From Deltaproteobacteria bacterium GWB2_55_19 (GTDB lineage: Bacteria; Desulfobacterota; GWC2-55-46): a stretch of DNA of 64,000 bases. The stretch spans positions 1 through 64,000 of the forward strand of contig MGPQ01000005.1 in NCBI GenBank assembly GCA_001797465.1, given 5' to 3'. This document shows, piece by piece, positions 16,348 to 26,291 of the stretch (position 1 is the first letter of the stretch; each line of letters starts with the position of its first letter). A program made the translations under genes and the position numbers. The notes under the pieces are model-generated. The model was not told the DNA's origin. It searched no databases and saw only the letters and a list, made by a program, of their open reading frames with translations.

Positions 16348-18288
16348 ATGAGAAGACCGCTTGCCCGCATCATAATCGAAGACCATATCGTCTCGGGCCG
16401 CTGGGAGCCCGGCGCCGAAATAGGGGTAAGGATAGACCAGACCCTCACCCAGGACGCGACAGGGACGCTCGCGTACCTCGAGTTCGAGAGCCTCGGGCTC
16501 GACACCGTGAAAACCGAGCTATCCGCGAGCTACGTAGACCATAACCTCTTACAGACTGACTTCAAGAACGCCGACGACCACTTATTTCTAATGACCTCGG
16601 CGAAAAGGTACGGCGTATATTTTTCGCCTCCTGGAAACGGCATCTCACACCCGGTGCACATGGAGAGGTTCGGGGCGCCGGGTAAAACTCTCCTCGGCTC
16701 CGACAGCCACACCTGCACGGCAGGGGCGCTCGGGATGATAGCGATAGGGGTCGGAGGGCTCGACGTCGCGCTCGCGATGGCCGGCGAGCCGTTCTATTTA
16801 AGGGTGCCGAAGATACTCGGGGTCAGGCTCACGGGCAGGCTCGGCAAATGGGTCTCTGCAAAGGACGTGATATTAGAGATGCTCCGGAGGCATACCGTAA
16901 AGGGCGGGCTCGGGAGGATTGTAGAGTATTGGGGGCCGGGGCTTAAATACCTTGCCGCGACAGACCGGGCAACGATAGCCAACATGGGGGCCGAGCTCGG
17001 GGCGACGACCTCGATATTCCCGTCAGACACTCAAACGAGGGACTTTCTGGAGAGACACGGCAGGGTTGCCGACTGGGCGCCTCTTGAGGCGGAGCCTGAC
17101 GCCGAGTACGACGAGACCGACGAGATAAACCTGTCTATTCTTGAGCCGCTAATCGCCTGCCCGTCGTCGCCTGACAATGTGAAGAAGGTCTCCGAGGTCG
17201 AGGGGACCCCAATATCGCAGGTCATCATCGGCTCGTCCGTCAACTCCTCGTACAGGGACTTCATGATAGTCGCGAGGGCTGTAAAGGACCGGGGCGCGAA
17301 AGAGGGCGTCTCATTCGAGATAAACCCCGGTAGCAGGGAGGTCCTCATGAACCTCGATAAGGCCGGGGCAACACTCCTCCTGAACCGGGCGGGCGCGCGC
17401 ATACACCAGTCTGGCTGTCTCGGTTGCATAGGCATGGGGCAGGCCCCGTCCGTTGGGACAAACTCGGTGCGCACCTTCCCGAGGAACTTCCCCGGAAGGT
17501 CCGGCACCGAGGAAGACCGCGTATATTTAAGCTCCCCTGAGACGGCTGTGGCTTCGGCGATATTCGGCAGAATTACCGACCCGAGGAGGCTCGGGCCGTA
17601 CCCGAAGATAGTAGAGCCGAGGCACTACATACGGAACGATTCCATAATAATAAAACCGCTCCCCCCGGAAGAGAGAAAAAAGGTGGCGGTTATTCGCGGC
17701 CAGAACATCGCGCCCTTCCCGGCCTTTGACGCGCTCCCTGACTCATACGATGGCGAGATCCTCTTGAAAGTCGGGGACGACATCTCGACGGATTCCATAA
17801 TGCCTGCCGGGAACGAGGTCCTGCCGCTCCGTTCCAACGTCCCCCTTATAAGCGTCCACCTATTCGAGCGAGTGGACAGGACCTTTTACAAGAGGTGCGT
17901 TGAGGCAAAAGGCGGCGTGATCGTCGGAGGAGAGAACTACGGCCAGGGGTCATCCCGCGAGCACGCGGCAATAGCCCCGAGGTACTTGGGTATAAGGGTG
18001 AAGATCGCCAAGTCCTTCGCCCGCATACACCTTACGAACCTGATAAATTACGGCATAGTCCCCCTCACCTTCAAGTACCCGTCGGACTACGGGGAGCTTT
18101 CACTGGGCGAGCGCATTTCGTTCGAGGGGTTAAGGAGAGCGATAGAGGACGGGTCAACCGAGATTCACGGCGAGACTAACGGAAGGAGGCTCGTATTCAA
18201 CATCACCCTCACGCAAAGGGAGAGGTCATATATACTCGAAGGGGGGCTACTTAACCTCGCCAGGAAGAGAAGGGTTGCGCAGGGGTAG
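16348..18288 (+). CDS. Aconitate hydratase, 'Aquifex-type' short form
   Basis: This 646-residue cytosolic enzyme interconverts citrate and isocitrate in the TCA cycle. The substrate loop LGSDSHTCTAGALG, the cluster pair CLGC (357-360) and the swivel-domain signature YGQGSSREHAAIAPRYLG are all present. The length matches the short putative aconitase subfamily rather than AcnA or AcnB. The motif that is normally GSCTNSS, with the first 4Fe-4S cysteine, reads GSSVNSS here (295-301). The nearest upstream cysteine is Cys271 in ACPSSPDNV, so the third ligand is unclear. A strong shared terminator follows. Confidence 0.9.
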   Translation: MRRPLARIIIEDHIVSGRWEPGAEIGVRIDQTLTQDATGTLAYLEFESLGLDTVKTELSASYVDHNLLQTDFKNADDHLFLMTSAKRYGVYFSPPGNGISHPVHMERFGAPGKTLLGSDSHTCTAGALGMIAIGVGGLDVALAMAGEPFYLRVPKILGVRLTGRLGKWVSAKDVILEMLRRHTVKGGLGRIVEYWGPGLKYLAATDRATIANMGAELGATTSIFPSDTQTRDFLERHGRVADWAPLEAEPDAEYDETDEINLSILEPLIACPSSPDNVKKVSEVEGTPISQVIIGSSVNSSYRDFMIVARAVKDRGAKEGVSFEINPGSREVLMNLDKAGATLLLNRAGARIHQSGCLGCIGMGQAPSVGTNSVRTFPRNFPGRSGTEEDRVYLSSPETAVASAIFGRITDPRRLGPYPKIVEPRHYIRNDSIIIKPLPPEERKKVAVIRGQNIAPFPAFDALPDSYDGEILLKVGDDISTDSIMPAGNEVLPLRSNVPLISVHLFERVDRTFYKRCVEAKGGVIVGGENYGQGSSREHAAIAPRYLGIRVKIAKSFARIHLTNLINYGIVPLTFKYPSDYGELSLGERISFEGLRRAIEDGSTEIHGETNGRRLVFNITLTQRERSYILEGGLLNLARKRRVAQG

Positions 18289-18316
18289 TCAAGACCAAAA
18301 GACCTTCAAGCCATAA

Positions 18317-18349
18317 AAAGACGCGGCCCCCGAAGGGGGCCGCGTCTTT
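18317..18349. terminator. Bidirectional intrinsic terminator
   Basis: A perfect long stem (AAAGACGCGGCCCC / GGGGCCGCGTCTTT) lies between the convergent aconitase and peroxidase genes, with A and T runs on both flanks, so it can stop transcription from either side. Confidence 0.85.
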
Positions 18350-18366
18350 AATCTTGACGACCCGCT

Positions 18367-19317
18367 TTAAGGCAGTACCGGGTAGTTAAACTTCGGCATC
18401 TCTCCTGAGAGCGACTCCAGAAACGCGACTATATCCAGCACCTCGTCTTCCTTCGGCTCAATCTTGAGCATCTCGCGGGCCATTATCCTGACTGCCTGGG
18501 GAAGCTCCCTTACAGAACCGTTGTTGAAGTACGGGTAGGTAAGGGCGATGTTGCGGAGGGACTGGACCCTGAACTTGTACTTGTCCTCCTCCTTTTTAGT
18601 CACCTCGAACCTCCCGAGGTCGGTCGAGCCCGGCACCTGTATGCGGAAGAACCCGCTGTTGGAGAAATTCGCTCCCGAGTGACAGCCAACGCACCCCTTG
18701 TTCTGGAAGAGGGCCCATCCGCGCCTCGCGTCCGGGCTTATCGCCTCCTCGTCTCCCATGATATACCTGTCAAACGGCGCGTTCAGGGTCGTGAGCGTCC
18801 GCTCGAACGCGGCAAGGGACTTTGCTATGTTCGCCGGGGTCACGGGGTCCTTATCCCCGAACGACTCCTTAAAGAGCTTCACATAGGCCGGGATCCCCTT
18901 TAGCTTCACGACGACGTTTTCAAGCTTCTCGTTCATCTCGCCCGGCGCCTGTATGGGGCCGAGCGCCTGGTCCTCTAAAGTCGTTGCCCTGCCGTCCCAG
19001 AACTGGTTCTTGAGAAACGCTGAATTCAAAACCGTGGGCGTGTTCCTCGGCCCCACCTGATGCTTGTGCCCCAATGCCCTCGGTATCCGGTCCGTGAAGG
19101 CGAAAGAGGGGTTGTGGCAGGACGCGCAACTGACGGCTTCGCTTGAAGAGAGCCTCGGGTCGAAGAAGAGCATCTTCCCGAGCTCTATCTTGGCAGGGCT
19201 CATCGTGTTGTCCGCTGGTATCGGCGGCAGATACGGGAGCGGCTCCGTGGCTGATGCGGTGGAAGAGAGCGCGATTATTGCGAATAAATAGAACACGAAC
19301 GACAAAACCAACTGCAT
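18367..19317 (-). CDS. Di-haem cytochrome c peroxidase (CcpA/MauG family)
   Basis: This 316-residue periplasmic enzyme reduces H2O2 to water with electrons from small cytochromes. A signal peptide covers about residues 1-23 (ending STASATEP). Two c-type haem sites are visible: CASCHNPSFAF near residue 64 for the peroxidatic haem and CVGCHSGANFSN near residue 210 for the electron-transfer haem. The family block FDPRLSSSEAVSCASCH and the PRNTPTVLNSAF stretch are intact. AAGGAGG precedes the ATG. It converges on aconitase and shares its terminator. Confidence 0.94.
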   Translation of the reverse strand: MQLVLSFVFYLFAIIALSSTASATEPLPYLPPIPADNTMSPAKIELGKMLFFDPRLSSSEAVSCASCHNPSFAFTDRIPRALGHKHQVGPRNTPTVLNSAFLKNQFWDGRATTLEDQALGPIQAPGEMNEKLENVVVKLKGIPAYVKLFKESFGDKDPVTPANIAKSLAAFERTLTTLNAPFDRYIMGDEEAISPDARRGWALFQNKGCVGCHSGANFSNSGFFRIQVPGSTDLGRFEVTKKEEDKYKFRVQSLRNIALTYPYFNNGSVRELPQAVRIMAREMLKIEPKEDEVLDIVAFLESLSGEMPKFNYPVLP

Positions 19318-19421
19318 AGGGTTCCTCCTTGGGATTTCTGACTAAATATATCGGAGTTGGAGCGTTTGTCAAAGGAGAGCGCGTCTCGTCAGTCTGCCTT
19401 TCTTTGAAAGGAGTTATTCCT

Positions 19422-20093
19422 CTACTCCACGCACCCCTTTAGCTCTAAAATCGAATCTATTATAAAGTCGCACCCCGCGCCCTCAAGCTCCTTTCTCCCC
19501 CTGAACCCGTAAGTGACGCCGACGGTCCCGACGCGCGCGCTTCTGCCCGCCTCGCAGTCTACGGGGCTGTCGCCTACGATGAGCGACGCCGACGCGGGAA
19601 CGCCGAGCATGGAGAGGACCTTTTCCACCGGCTCAGGGTGCGGCTTCCTGTTCACGACCGAGTCTCCGCCGAGGACTGCACCGAAGTACGGGCCTATCTT
19701 GAGCTCTTCGAGTATGGCGACCGAGAGCGCGTGAGGCTTATTCGTCACGATAGCCATTTTCTTGCCGCCGGACCTCAGATACTCCAATATCTCGACGACG
19801 CCGGGGTATATGGTCGTCTGAACGACGAGGTGGCCTCCGTAGAACTTGAGGAACTTAAGGCGCGCCTCTTCTATCGCCTCCGGCGTCTCGCCTGGCATGA
19901 GTTTTTCAAGGAGGTTTTTCACGCCCCACCCGATCGCTTCCTTTATCACCTCCATGTCGAGCCTGTCGTATCCCATCGACTGGAGGACCATGTTCGCCGA
20001 CCACGCGATGTCCCTGCTCGAATCTATGAGCGTGCCGTCGAGGTCGAATATGACGAGGCCGCCCTTGAGCCTCTCCCTTTTACCTGAGATCAC
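19422..20093 (-). CDS. gph: HAD phosphatase, phosphoglycolate phosphatase-like
   Basis: This 223-residue soluble hydrolase has HAD motif I FDLDGTLIDSS (nucleophile Asp and acid/base Asp), motif II IVTNKPH, the motif III lysine in NRKPHPEPV and motif IV VGDSPVDCEAG. The cap domain after motif I is the alpha-helical type of Gph, which clears 2-phosphoglycolate formed during DNA repair. Exact substrate specificity cannot be proven from sequence. The start is GTG, with GGGAGGGACAAG before it. Confidence 0.88.
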   Translation of the reverse strand: MISGKRERLKGGLVIFDLDGTLIDSSRDIAWSANMVLQSMGYDRLDMEVIKEAIGWGVKNLLEKLMPGETPEAIEEARLKFLKFYGGHLVVQTTIYPGVVEILEYLRSGGKKMAIVTNKPHALSVAILEELKIGPYFGAVLGGDSVVNRKPHPEPVEKVLSMLGVPASASLIVGDSPVDCEAGRSARVGTVGVTYGFRGRKELEGAGCDFIIDSILELKGCVE

Positions 20094-20336
20094 CTTGTCC
20101 CTCCCTCAATATATTACGGCCCGTAAGTATAGCATATCTGGCCGCCCCCATACAGGCCGGGGCCTGACCCGCCATGCCAAGAGCGCCAGGAGGGGCCTTT
20201 TTTGCCTCGAAGCGCCTTCACTCCTTTACATAGCCCCTTCCTTTTGATAATATTTCAATCTATTCGAAGGGATAGGGGGTGCAAGGCCTGACGCCTTGGG
20301 CGTTCCTGTTCCGGGACCTTTAAATCAGGCGTACTG

Positions 20337-21140
20337 ATGACAAGAAGGCCGCCGTGCGTGGCCGGGAGGTTCTACCCCGGCGAGGCCGCTTCCCTTAAAA
20401 AGGCCGTCGAATCTTTCCTCATAAAGGGGATTCCTGCTGAGGAGGCTGTCTCAATAATCGCCCCCCACGCCGGATACATATACTCCGGGGCAGTCGCTGG
20501 CGCGGTATACTCAGCCGCAAAGATACCGGATACCGTCGTACTCATAGGCCCGAACCACACCGGCCTCGGCGAGCAGGTCTCCGTCATGCCTGAAGGCGCG
20601 TGGGAGATTCCGACGGGGACGCTGGGAATAAACGCGGAACTCTCCGACCTGATACTTGAGAACGGCCTCTTTACGTCGGACGCGTCCGCGCACTTGATGG
20701 AGCACTCGCTTGAAGTACAGCTCCCGTTCATAAAGGCGTTAAACGACAAGGCCGCTATCGTCCCCATAACGGTCATGCACGCGGACGCCTCCGAATGCGC
20801 CGCGCTCGGAGAGGCGCTCGCCGGGGCCGTAAAAAGGTACGGAAAGCCCGTCCTCATCGTCGTAAGCTCGGACATGAACCACTACGAGCCGGACGCCAGG
20901 ACGCGCGAAAAGGACAGACTCGCGCTCGACCGCGTATTGCAACTCGACGCCGACGGGCTCCTCCGGGTAACGAAGGGCAAAAACATCACCATGTGCGGTG
21001 TAGTCCCTGCCGCGATTGCCATAAACGCCTCCCGGCGCCTGGGCGCGAAAGAAGCGACACTCGTAAAGTACGCCACCTCCGGCGAGACGAGCGGCGATCT
21101 CCATCAGGTCGTCGGCTACGCCGGGGTGATTATAAAATAA
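20337..21140 (+). CDS. amrB: AmmeMemoRadiSam system protein B (Memo-like)
   Basis: This 267-residue protein belongs to the Memo/LigB-like family. The signatures are PCVAGRFYPGE at the N terminus, IIAPHAGYIYSG, LIGPNHTG, EHSLEVQLPFI and SSDMNHYEP, whose histidines form the metal site of the fold. In many prokaryotes it is encoded with an AMMECR1-domain protein and a radical SAM enzyme of a still undefined system. Neither partner is adjacent here. It lies ten bases upstream of gltX, so they may share a transcript. Confidence 0.92.
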   Translation: MTRRPPCVAGRFYPGEAASLKKAVESFLIKGIPAEEAVSIIAPHAGYIYSGAVAGAVYSAAKIPDTVVLIGPNHTGLGEQVSVMPEGAWEIPTGTLGINAELSDLILENGLFTSDASAHLMEHSLEVQLPFIKALNDKAAIVPITVMHADASECAALGEALAGAVKRYGKPVLIVVSSDMNHYEPDARTREKDRLALDRVLQLDADGLLRVTKGKNITMCGVVPAAIAINASRRLGAKEATLVKYATSGETSGDLHQVVGYAGVIIK

Positions 21141-21164
21141 AAAAAACCGTTGGAGGCTACAAAC

Positions 21165-22568
21165 TTGACAGTCAGAACACGCTTCGCGCCGAGCCCTACG
21201 GGCTATCTCCACATAGGGGGCGCAAGGACCGCGCTCTTCAACCTCCTCTTCGCGAGGCACAACAAGGGCAAATTCATTCTCAGGATCGAGGACACCGACG
21301 TCGCGCGCTCCACGGAGGAATCCATCAAGGCTATCATCGACGGTATGGAGTGGCTCGGGCTCCATTGGGACGAGGGCCCGTTCTTTCAAAGCAAAAGGTT
21401 CGACCTGTACAGGGAGCACGCCTACAAGTTGCTTGAGTCGGGCGAGGCCTACCGCTGTTACTGCACTCCGGAGGAATTAGAGGCCCGGAGGGAGGCGGCC
21501 ATGAAGGAAGGCCGCCCGCCTAAGTACGACGGCAGGTGCAGGGACATCCACGAGAAACAGGACAAGCCATTTGCGCTCCGGTTCAAAGTGCCTCCGGGGA
21601 CGACGGTGGTAAGGGACGTCGTAAAGGGGGCTATCTCCTTCGACAACTCGACGATAGAGGACCTTGTAATATTGCGGAGCGACACGACGCCTACGTACAA
21701 CTTCTGCGTCGTAGTGGACGACGCGACGATGGACATAACGCACGTGATCCGTGGCGACGACCACCTGAACAACACGCCTAAGCAGATACTGCTTTACAAG
21801 GCGCTCGGACACGAGCTCCCGGTATTCGCGCACCTGCCGATGATACTCGGCTCCGATAAGACCCGTCTCAGCAAGCGCCACGGCGCGACCTCTGTCATGG
21901 CGTACAAGGAAATGGGGTATCTCCCTCACGCGCTCATAAATTACCTCGCAAGGCTCGGCTGGTCGCACGGGGACGAGGAGATATTCTCCATGAACGACTT
22001 AATAGAAAAGTTCACTTTGGAGAGCGTCGGCGCGTCCTCAGGCGTATTCAACCCGGAAAAGCTCCTGTGGCTGAACCAGCACTATATAAAGGCGACGCCG
22101 GATGACGAGCTCGCGGGGCTCGTCGCGCCGTTTTTTGAGTCCCTTGGACTTAATGTGTCGGGGGACGCAAGGATGGCGAAGATAGCCGGGACGCTCAAAG
22201 AGCGCTCCAAAACCTTGAAGGAGATGGCTGAGTCCGGCGCGTTCTACTTCAAGGACAAGGTCGAGTACGACCCCAAGGCGGCTGAAAAGTTCCTCGCGCC
22301 TGATAACGACAGCCTATTCGCGCTTATCATAGAGCGTATTGAGCCTATCAATGCCTTTAATCATAAGTCTCTCGAAGAGGCGTTCAACGCTATACTTGCC
22401 GAGAAGGACCTGAAGCTCGGGAAGGTCGCCCAGCCTGTACGGGTCGCGCTCACCGGCGGGACCGTCAGCCCCGGCATATTCGAGATGATGGAGGCGATGG
22501 GAAAAGGGATGGTCATGGCGCGCCTTAATGACGCGCGCTCCCACATGAAAAGCCTTGCCGCAAAGTAG
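21165..22568 (+). CDS. gltX: Glutamyl-tRNA synthetase
   Basis: This is a class I synthetase charging tRNA-Glu in the cytosol. The HIGH motif is [15 protein letters not shown] and the KMSKS motif is [10 protein letters not shown]. The 467-residue length is normal. I place the start at a TTG directly before [12 protein letters not shown] because GGAGG lies eight bases upstream; the frame stays open to another TTG 15 bases earlier. No second copy is seen, so discriminating or misacylating activity cannot be judged. It may be co-transcribed with the Memo-like gene. Confidence 0.95.
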   Translation: MTVRTRFAPSPTGYLHIGGARTALFNLLFARHNKGKFILRIEDTDVARSTEESIKAIIDGMEWLGLHWDEGPFFQSKRFDLYREHAYKLLESGEAYRCYCTPEELEARREAAMKEGRPPKYDGRCRDIHEKQDKPFALRFKVPPGTTVVRDVVKGAISFDNSTIEDLVILRSDTTPTYNFCVVVDDATMDITHVIRGDDHLNNTPKQILLYKALGHELPVFAHLPMILGSDKTRLSKRHGATSVMAYKEMGYLPHALINYLARLGWSHGDEEIFSMNDLIEKFTLESVGASSGVFNPEKLLWLNQHYIKATPDDELAGLVAPFFESLGLNVSGDARMAKIAGTLKERSKTLKEMAESGAFYFKDKVEYDPKAAEKFLAPDNDSLFALIIERIEPINAFNHKSLEEAFNAILAEKDLKLGKVAQPVRVALTGGTVSPGIFEMMEAMGKGMVMARLNDARSHMKSLAAK

Positions 22569-22587
22569 CCGGGGACCCGCAATTCCC

Positions 22588-22616
22588 TTGACTTATATTG
22601 GCAAAACTGTCTAAAT
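22588..22616 (+). promoter_or_regulatory. Putative sigma-70 promoter of pycA
   Basis: TTGACT and CTAAAT are separated by 17 bases, in the gap between gltX and pycA, about 110 bases before the pycA start. Confidence 0.4.
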
Positions 22617-22727
22617 AGCTGTTTGCTCGCGTCCAGTCCCCTGACGGGATTTTGTCTTTGGGACATACACTGTAAGTACGCATAACAGGGCGTCAGGACA
22701 ACGCAGATTATCACAAGAGGTTTTCGC

Positions 22728-24152
22728 ATGGGGCTCTTTAAAAAGGTACTGATAGCCAACAGGGGCGAGATCGCTACCCGCGTCATCAGGGCCTGCAAGG
22801 AACTCGACATCCCGACCGTCGCCATCTACTCGGAGGAGGACGCCACATCCCTCTATGTAAAAAAGGCGGACGAGTCCTACATGGTCGGCCCTGGCCCGAT
22901 ACAGGGGTACCTGAACATCCACAGGCTCGTCGACCTCGCCACAAAGGTCGGCGTCGACGCGATACACCCGGGCTACGGGTTCCTATCCGAAAACCCCCGC
23001 TTCCCGCAGCTCTGCGAAAAGAAAGGGATTACCTTCATAGGCCCCACTTCCAAGACCATCGCCGAGATGGGCGACAAGGTCATGGCCCGCAAGATGATGA
23101 AAAAGGCCGGGGTGCCGATACTCCCTGGGACAGAGGGCTCGATAAAGGACGTGGACGAGGCTGTCAAGTTCGCCGACGAGATCGGCTATCCCGTGATGAT
23201 AAAGGCCTCCGGGGGCGGCGGCGGCAGGGGCCTGCGCGTCGCGCGCAACAAGGCAGAGCTCGTAAGCCAGATATCGACCGCAAAAAAAGAATCCGCCGCG
23301 GCCTTCGGCGTCTCCGAGGTCTTTCTCGAAAAATATCTCGAAAAGCCGCACCATATAGAGTTCCAGATACTCGCCGACAAGCACGGGAACATCGTCCACC
23401 TCGGCGAGAGGGACTGCTCCATACAGAGGCGGCACCAGAAACTCATTGAGATTACGCCTTCGCTCATACTCGACGAGGGCTTGAGAAAACGGATGGGGGA
23501 GGCGGCGATAAAGGCCGCGAAGGCCGCTGACTACACCAACGCCGGGACGGTAGAGTTCCTCGTGGACAGCAAAAGGGACTTTTACTTCCTCGAGATGAAC
23601 ACGAGGATACAGGTCGAGCACCCGATAACCGAGGAGGTCACCGGCATAGACCTCGTAAAGAAGCAGATAGAGGTAGCCGCTGGCAAGCCCCTCGGGTTCA
23701 CTCAGGAGGACGTGCGCATAACCGGCTTCGCGATGGAGTGCAGAATATGCGCCGAGGACCCGAAGAACAACTTCTTCCCGTCCTTCGGGCGCGTAACGGC
23801 GTACTACTCCCCCGGAGGCATCGGCGTCCGCATAGACGGCGCCATATACAAGGACTTCATAATACCGAGCTACTACGACTCCCTTGTCGTAAAGCTCGTC
23901 GTAAGAGGCTCCACCTGGGACGAGACAGTAAGCAGGATGCACAGGTGTCTTGACGAGTTCGTCATAAGGGGTGTAAAGACGACGATACTCTTCCTCAAGA
24001 ACATAATGCGGGACGAGGACTTCAAGGCCGGTAACTTCGACACCGGCTACATAGACAGGAAACCCGAGCTTATGGCGTACGACGAGTACGGAGAGCCGAC
24101 AGACCTTGTCGCGGCGATAGCCGCGGCGATAGCCGCTCACCACGGGCTGTAA
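22728..24152 (+). CDS. pycA: Pyruvate carboxylase subunit A (biotin carboxylase)
   Basis: This 474-residue cytosolic ATP-grasp enzyme carboxylates biotin on the partner subunit with ATP and bicarbonate. The N terminus KVLIANRGEIATRVIRACKE is typical. The glycine-rich ATP loop is KASGGGGGRGLRVA, and the metal/biotin site includes EMNTRIQVEHPITE. The same fold occurs as AccC of acetyl-CoA carboxylase. The adjacent carboxyltransferase-biotinyl gene (32 bases downstream) identifies it as the A subunit of a two-subunit pyruvate carboxylase, giving oxaloacetate for anaplerosis. AAGAGG precedes the ATG. Confidence 0.9.
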   Translation: MGLFKKVLIANRGEIATRVIRACKELDIPTVAIYSEEDATSLYVKKADESYMVGPGPIQGYLNIHRLVDLATKVGVDAIHPGYGFLSENPRFPQLCEKKGITFIGPTSKTIAEMGDKVMARKMMKKAGVPILPGTEGSIKDVDEAVKFADEIGYPVMIKASGGGGGRGLRVARNKAELVSQISTAKKESAAAFGVSEVFLEKYLEKPHHIEFQILADKHGNIVHLGERDCSIQRRHQKLIEITPSLILDEGLRKRMGEAAIKAAKAADYTNAGTVEFLVDSKRDFYFLEMNTRIQVEHPITEEVTGIDLVKKQIEVAAGKPLGFTQEDVRITGFAMECRICAEDPKNNFFPSFGRVTAYYSPGGIGVRIDGAIYKDFIIPSYYDSLVVKLVVRGSTWDETVSRMHRCLDEFVIRGVKTTILFLKNIMRDEDFKAGNFDTGYIDRKPELMAYDEYGEPTDLVAAIAAAIAAHHGL

Positions 24153-24184
24153 AAAGCATTCACGGAATACGGAGGCTTAAGTAA

Positions 24185-26080
24185 ATGCCGAACAGAGCCA
24201 AAACCCCGGCAAACAACAAGGCCCGGGTAGTTGAAAAGAAAAAAGATACCCGCACGCGGATAACCGACACGATCCTTCGCGACTCGCACCAGTCGCTCCT
24301 CGCCACGCGCATGAGGACGGAGGACATGCTCGAGATGGCGCCGCTCCTGGATAAAGTCGGCTACTGGTCTCTGGAGGTCTGGGGCGGCGCGACCTTCGAC
24401 GCCTGCCTCCGGTTCCTGAAAGAAGACCCCTGGGAAAGGCTTAAACTCCTCAGGAAGGCGATCCCCAACACCAGGCTCCAGATGCTGCTCAGAGGCCAGA
24501 ACCTCGTCGGCTACCGGCACTACCCCGACGATGTCGTGCGGAAGTTCGTCGAACGCGCGGCTAAAAACGGCATCGACATATTCAGGATATTCGACGCGCT
24601 TAACGACATAAGGAACATTGAAGTAGCGGTCAAGGCCGCCAAAGAGGCGAAGGCCCACGTAGAGGCGACGATCTGCTACACGACGAGCCCGGTCCACACG
24701 CACGAGGGTTTCGTCGACATGGCCTTGAAGCTCGAGTCCATGGGCGCGGACACCGTCTGCATAAAAGACATGGCGGGGCTCTTGACGCCGGGCGCGGCCT
24801 TTGACCTCGTTACGAAACTCAAGGAGAAGGTCTCGGTCCCCATACACATACACTCGCACGATTCCTCAGGGCTCGCGGCGATGAGCTACCTTAAGGCCAT
24901 AGAGGCCGGGGCCGAGATAATCGACACGGCGTTATCGAGCCTCGCCTCCGGGACATCTCAGCCGCCGACGGAATCTATCGTAGCGGCTCTTAAGGACACG
25001 CCCTATGACACCGGGCTCGACCTCGCCCTGCTCTCCGACGTAGCCGACCACTTTAGAGAGGTAAGGAAGAAGTACAAGAAGTTCGAAAGCGAATTTACCG
25101 CCATAAACACAAAGACGCTCGTCGTGCAGATACCCGGCGGCATGATATCGAACCTCGCCAACCAGTTGAGGGAGCAGAACGCGCTTGACAAGATGAACGA
25201 CGTCTTCGCCGAAATCCCCAAGGTGAGGAAGGACATGGGATATCCGCCGCTCGTCACCCCCACGAGCCAGGTCGTCGGCACGCAGGCGACGCTGAACGTC
25301 CTCATGGGCGAGCGGTACAAGGTCATAACGAGCGAGACCCGGAACTACTTCAAGGGGCTCTACGGAAGGCCCCCCGGCCCCGTGGACGAGGACGCGAGGA
25401 AAAAGGCGATAGGCGATGAAAAGCCGATCACTTGCAGGCCAGCCGACCTGCTCGAGCCCGAGCTCGACAAGCTCATGAGGGAGATAGACGGGAAGGCGAA
25501 ATCGGTCGAAGACCTCCTCTCCTACGCGCTGTTCCCGATAGTCGCCCTTGAGTTCTTCGAGCAGAGAGAGGCGGGAAAACTCGCGCCCGAGCCGCTCGAG
25601 GTCGAGCCTGAGGTAAAGCCGGACCACGTGGTGCCGCATCTGGCGCCGAGCGAGTTCATAGTAACGGTCCACGGCGAGTCATACAGGATAAAGGTCGCAG
25701 GCGCCGGACACAGGGTCGAGGGAAAGAGGCCGTTCTTCATCTCGGTCGACAACCGCCTGGAAGAGGTGATGATAGAGTCCCTGACTGAGGTCATACCCAC
25801 TACCGCCGGTGAGATAGAAAGGCCCTCGATCACGCAGTCGGTCCGGCCCAAGGCCCGGAAAGAGGGCGACGTGACCACACCCATCCCCGGCAAGGTGACT
25901 TCCATTAAGATCGCGGTCGGGGCCAAGGTTGCCGAGGGAGATACCGTCCTGACCGTTGAGGCGATGAAGATGGAGAACGAGGTCCACACGCCCATCAGCG
26001 GCACCGTCAAGAGGATACTCGTAAAGATAGGCGACTCCGTGAACCCGGATGAGACGCTCATAGAGGTTGAGAAGGAGTAA
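24185..26080 (+). CDS. pycB: Pyruvate carboxylase subunit B (carboxyltransferase + biotinyl domain)
   Basis: This 631-residue protein moves the carboxyl group from biotin to pyruvate. The TIM-barrel carboxyltransferase domain has the signature RDSHQSLLATRM and the block GYWSLEVWGGATFDACLRFL. A conserved central/C-terminal region follows, and the C-terminal biotinyl domain carries the modified lysine in VEAMKMENEV. Oxaloacetate decarboxylase alpha has the same layout, but no beta/gamma sodium-pump genes are present and pycA is adjacent, favouring pyruvate carboxylase. GGAGG precedes the start. An intrinsic terminator closes the operon. Confidence 0.9.
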   Translation: MPNRAKTPANNKARVVEKKKDTRTRITDTILRDSHQSLLATRMRTEDMLEMAPLLDKVGYWSLEVWGGATFDACLRFLKEDPWERLKLLRKAIPNTRLQMLLRGQNLVGYRHYPDDVVRKFVERAAKNGIDIFRIFDALNDIRNIEVAVKAAKEAKAHVEATICYTTSPVHTHEGFVDMALKLESMGADTVCIKDMAGLLTPGAAFDLVTKLKEKVSVPIHIHSHDSSGLAAMSYLKAIEAGAEIIDTALSSLASGTSQPPTESIVAALKDTPYDTGLDLALLSDVADHFREVRKKYKKFESEFTAINTKTLVVQIPGGMISNLANQLREQNALDKMNDVFAEIPKVRKDMGYPPLVTPTSQVVGTQATLNVLMGERYKVITSETRNYFKGLYGRPPGPVDEDARKKAIGDEKPITCRPADLLEPELDKLMREIDGKAKSVEDLLSYALFPIVALEFFEQREAGKLAPEPLEVEPEVKPDHVVPHLAPSEFIVTVHGESYRIKVAGAGHRVEGKRPFFISVDNRLEEVMIESLTEVIPTTAGEIERPSITQSVRPKARKEGDVTTPIPGKVTSIKIAVGAKVAEGDTVLTVEAMKMENEVHTPISGTVKRILVKIGDSVNPDETLIEVEKE

Positions 26081-26104
26081 GGTTTCATCTCCCAGAAGGA
26101 TACC

Positions 26105-26135
26105 AAAGGGGCGGAACTTTCCGCCCCTTTTTTTT
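26105..26135 (+). terminator. Rho-independent terminator of pycAB
   Basis: The stem AAAGGGGCGG / CCGCCCCTTT, with loop AACTTT, is followed by a run of T, 25 bases after the pycB stop. Confidence 0.92.
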
Positions 26136-26291
26136 AAAGGCATTCCCGCCTCTCCCTTCCTGAATGGGGGCCACGGATGCCACATGTGGTTTTGCGATTC
26201 AATTCCTCCCCTTGCCCCTCCTTGGTAATGAGGGGGATCAAAACCCCACCCCTCTTTAGAAAAGAGGGGTCAACATAAATGCGATAACGCG

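Noticed and set aside
22983-24143. 386-codon minus-strand frame opposite pycA
   Set aside because: It is a codon-bias shadow of pycA; similar long antisense frames lie opposite pycB, rib and actin-like genes and have no ribosome sites or family patterns.
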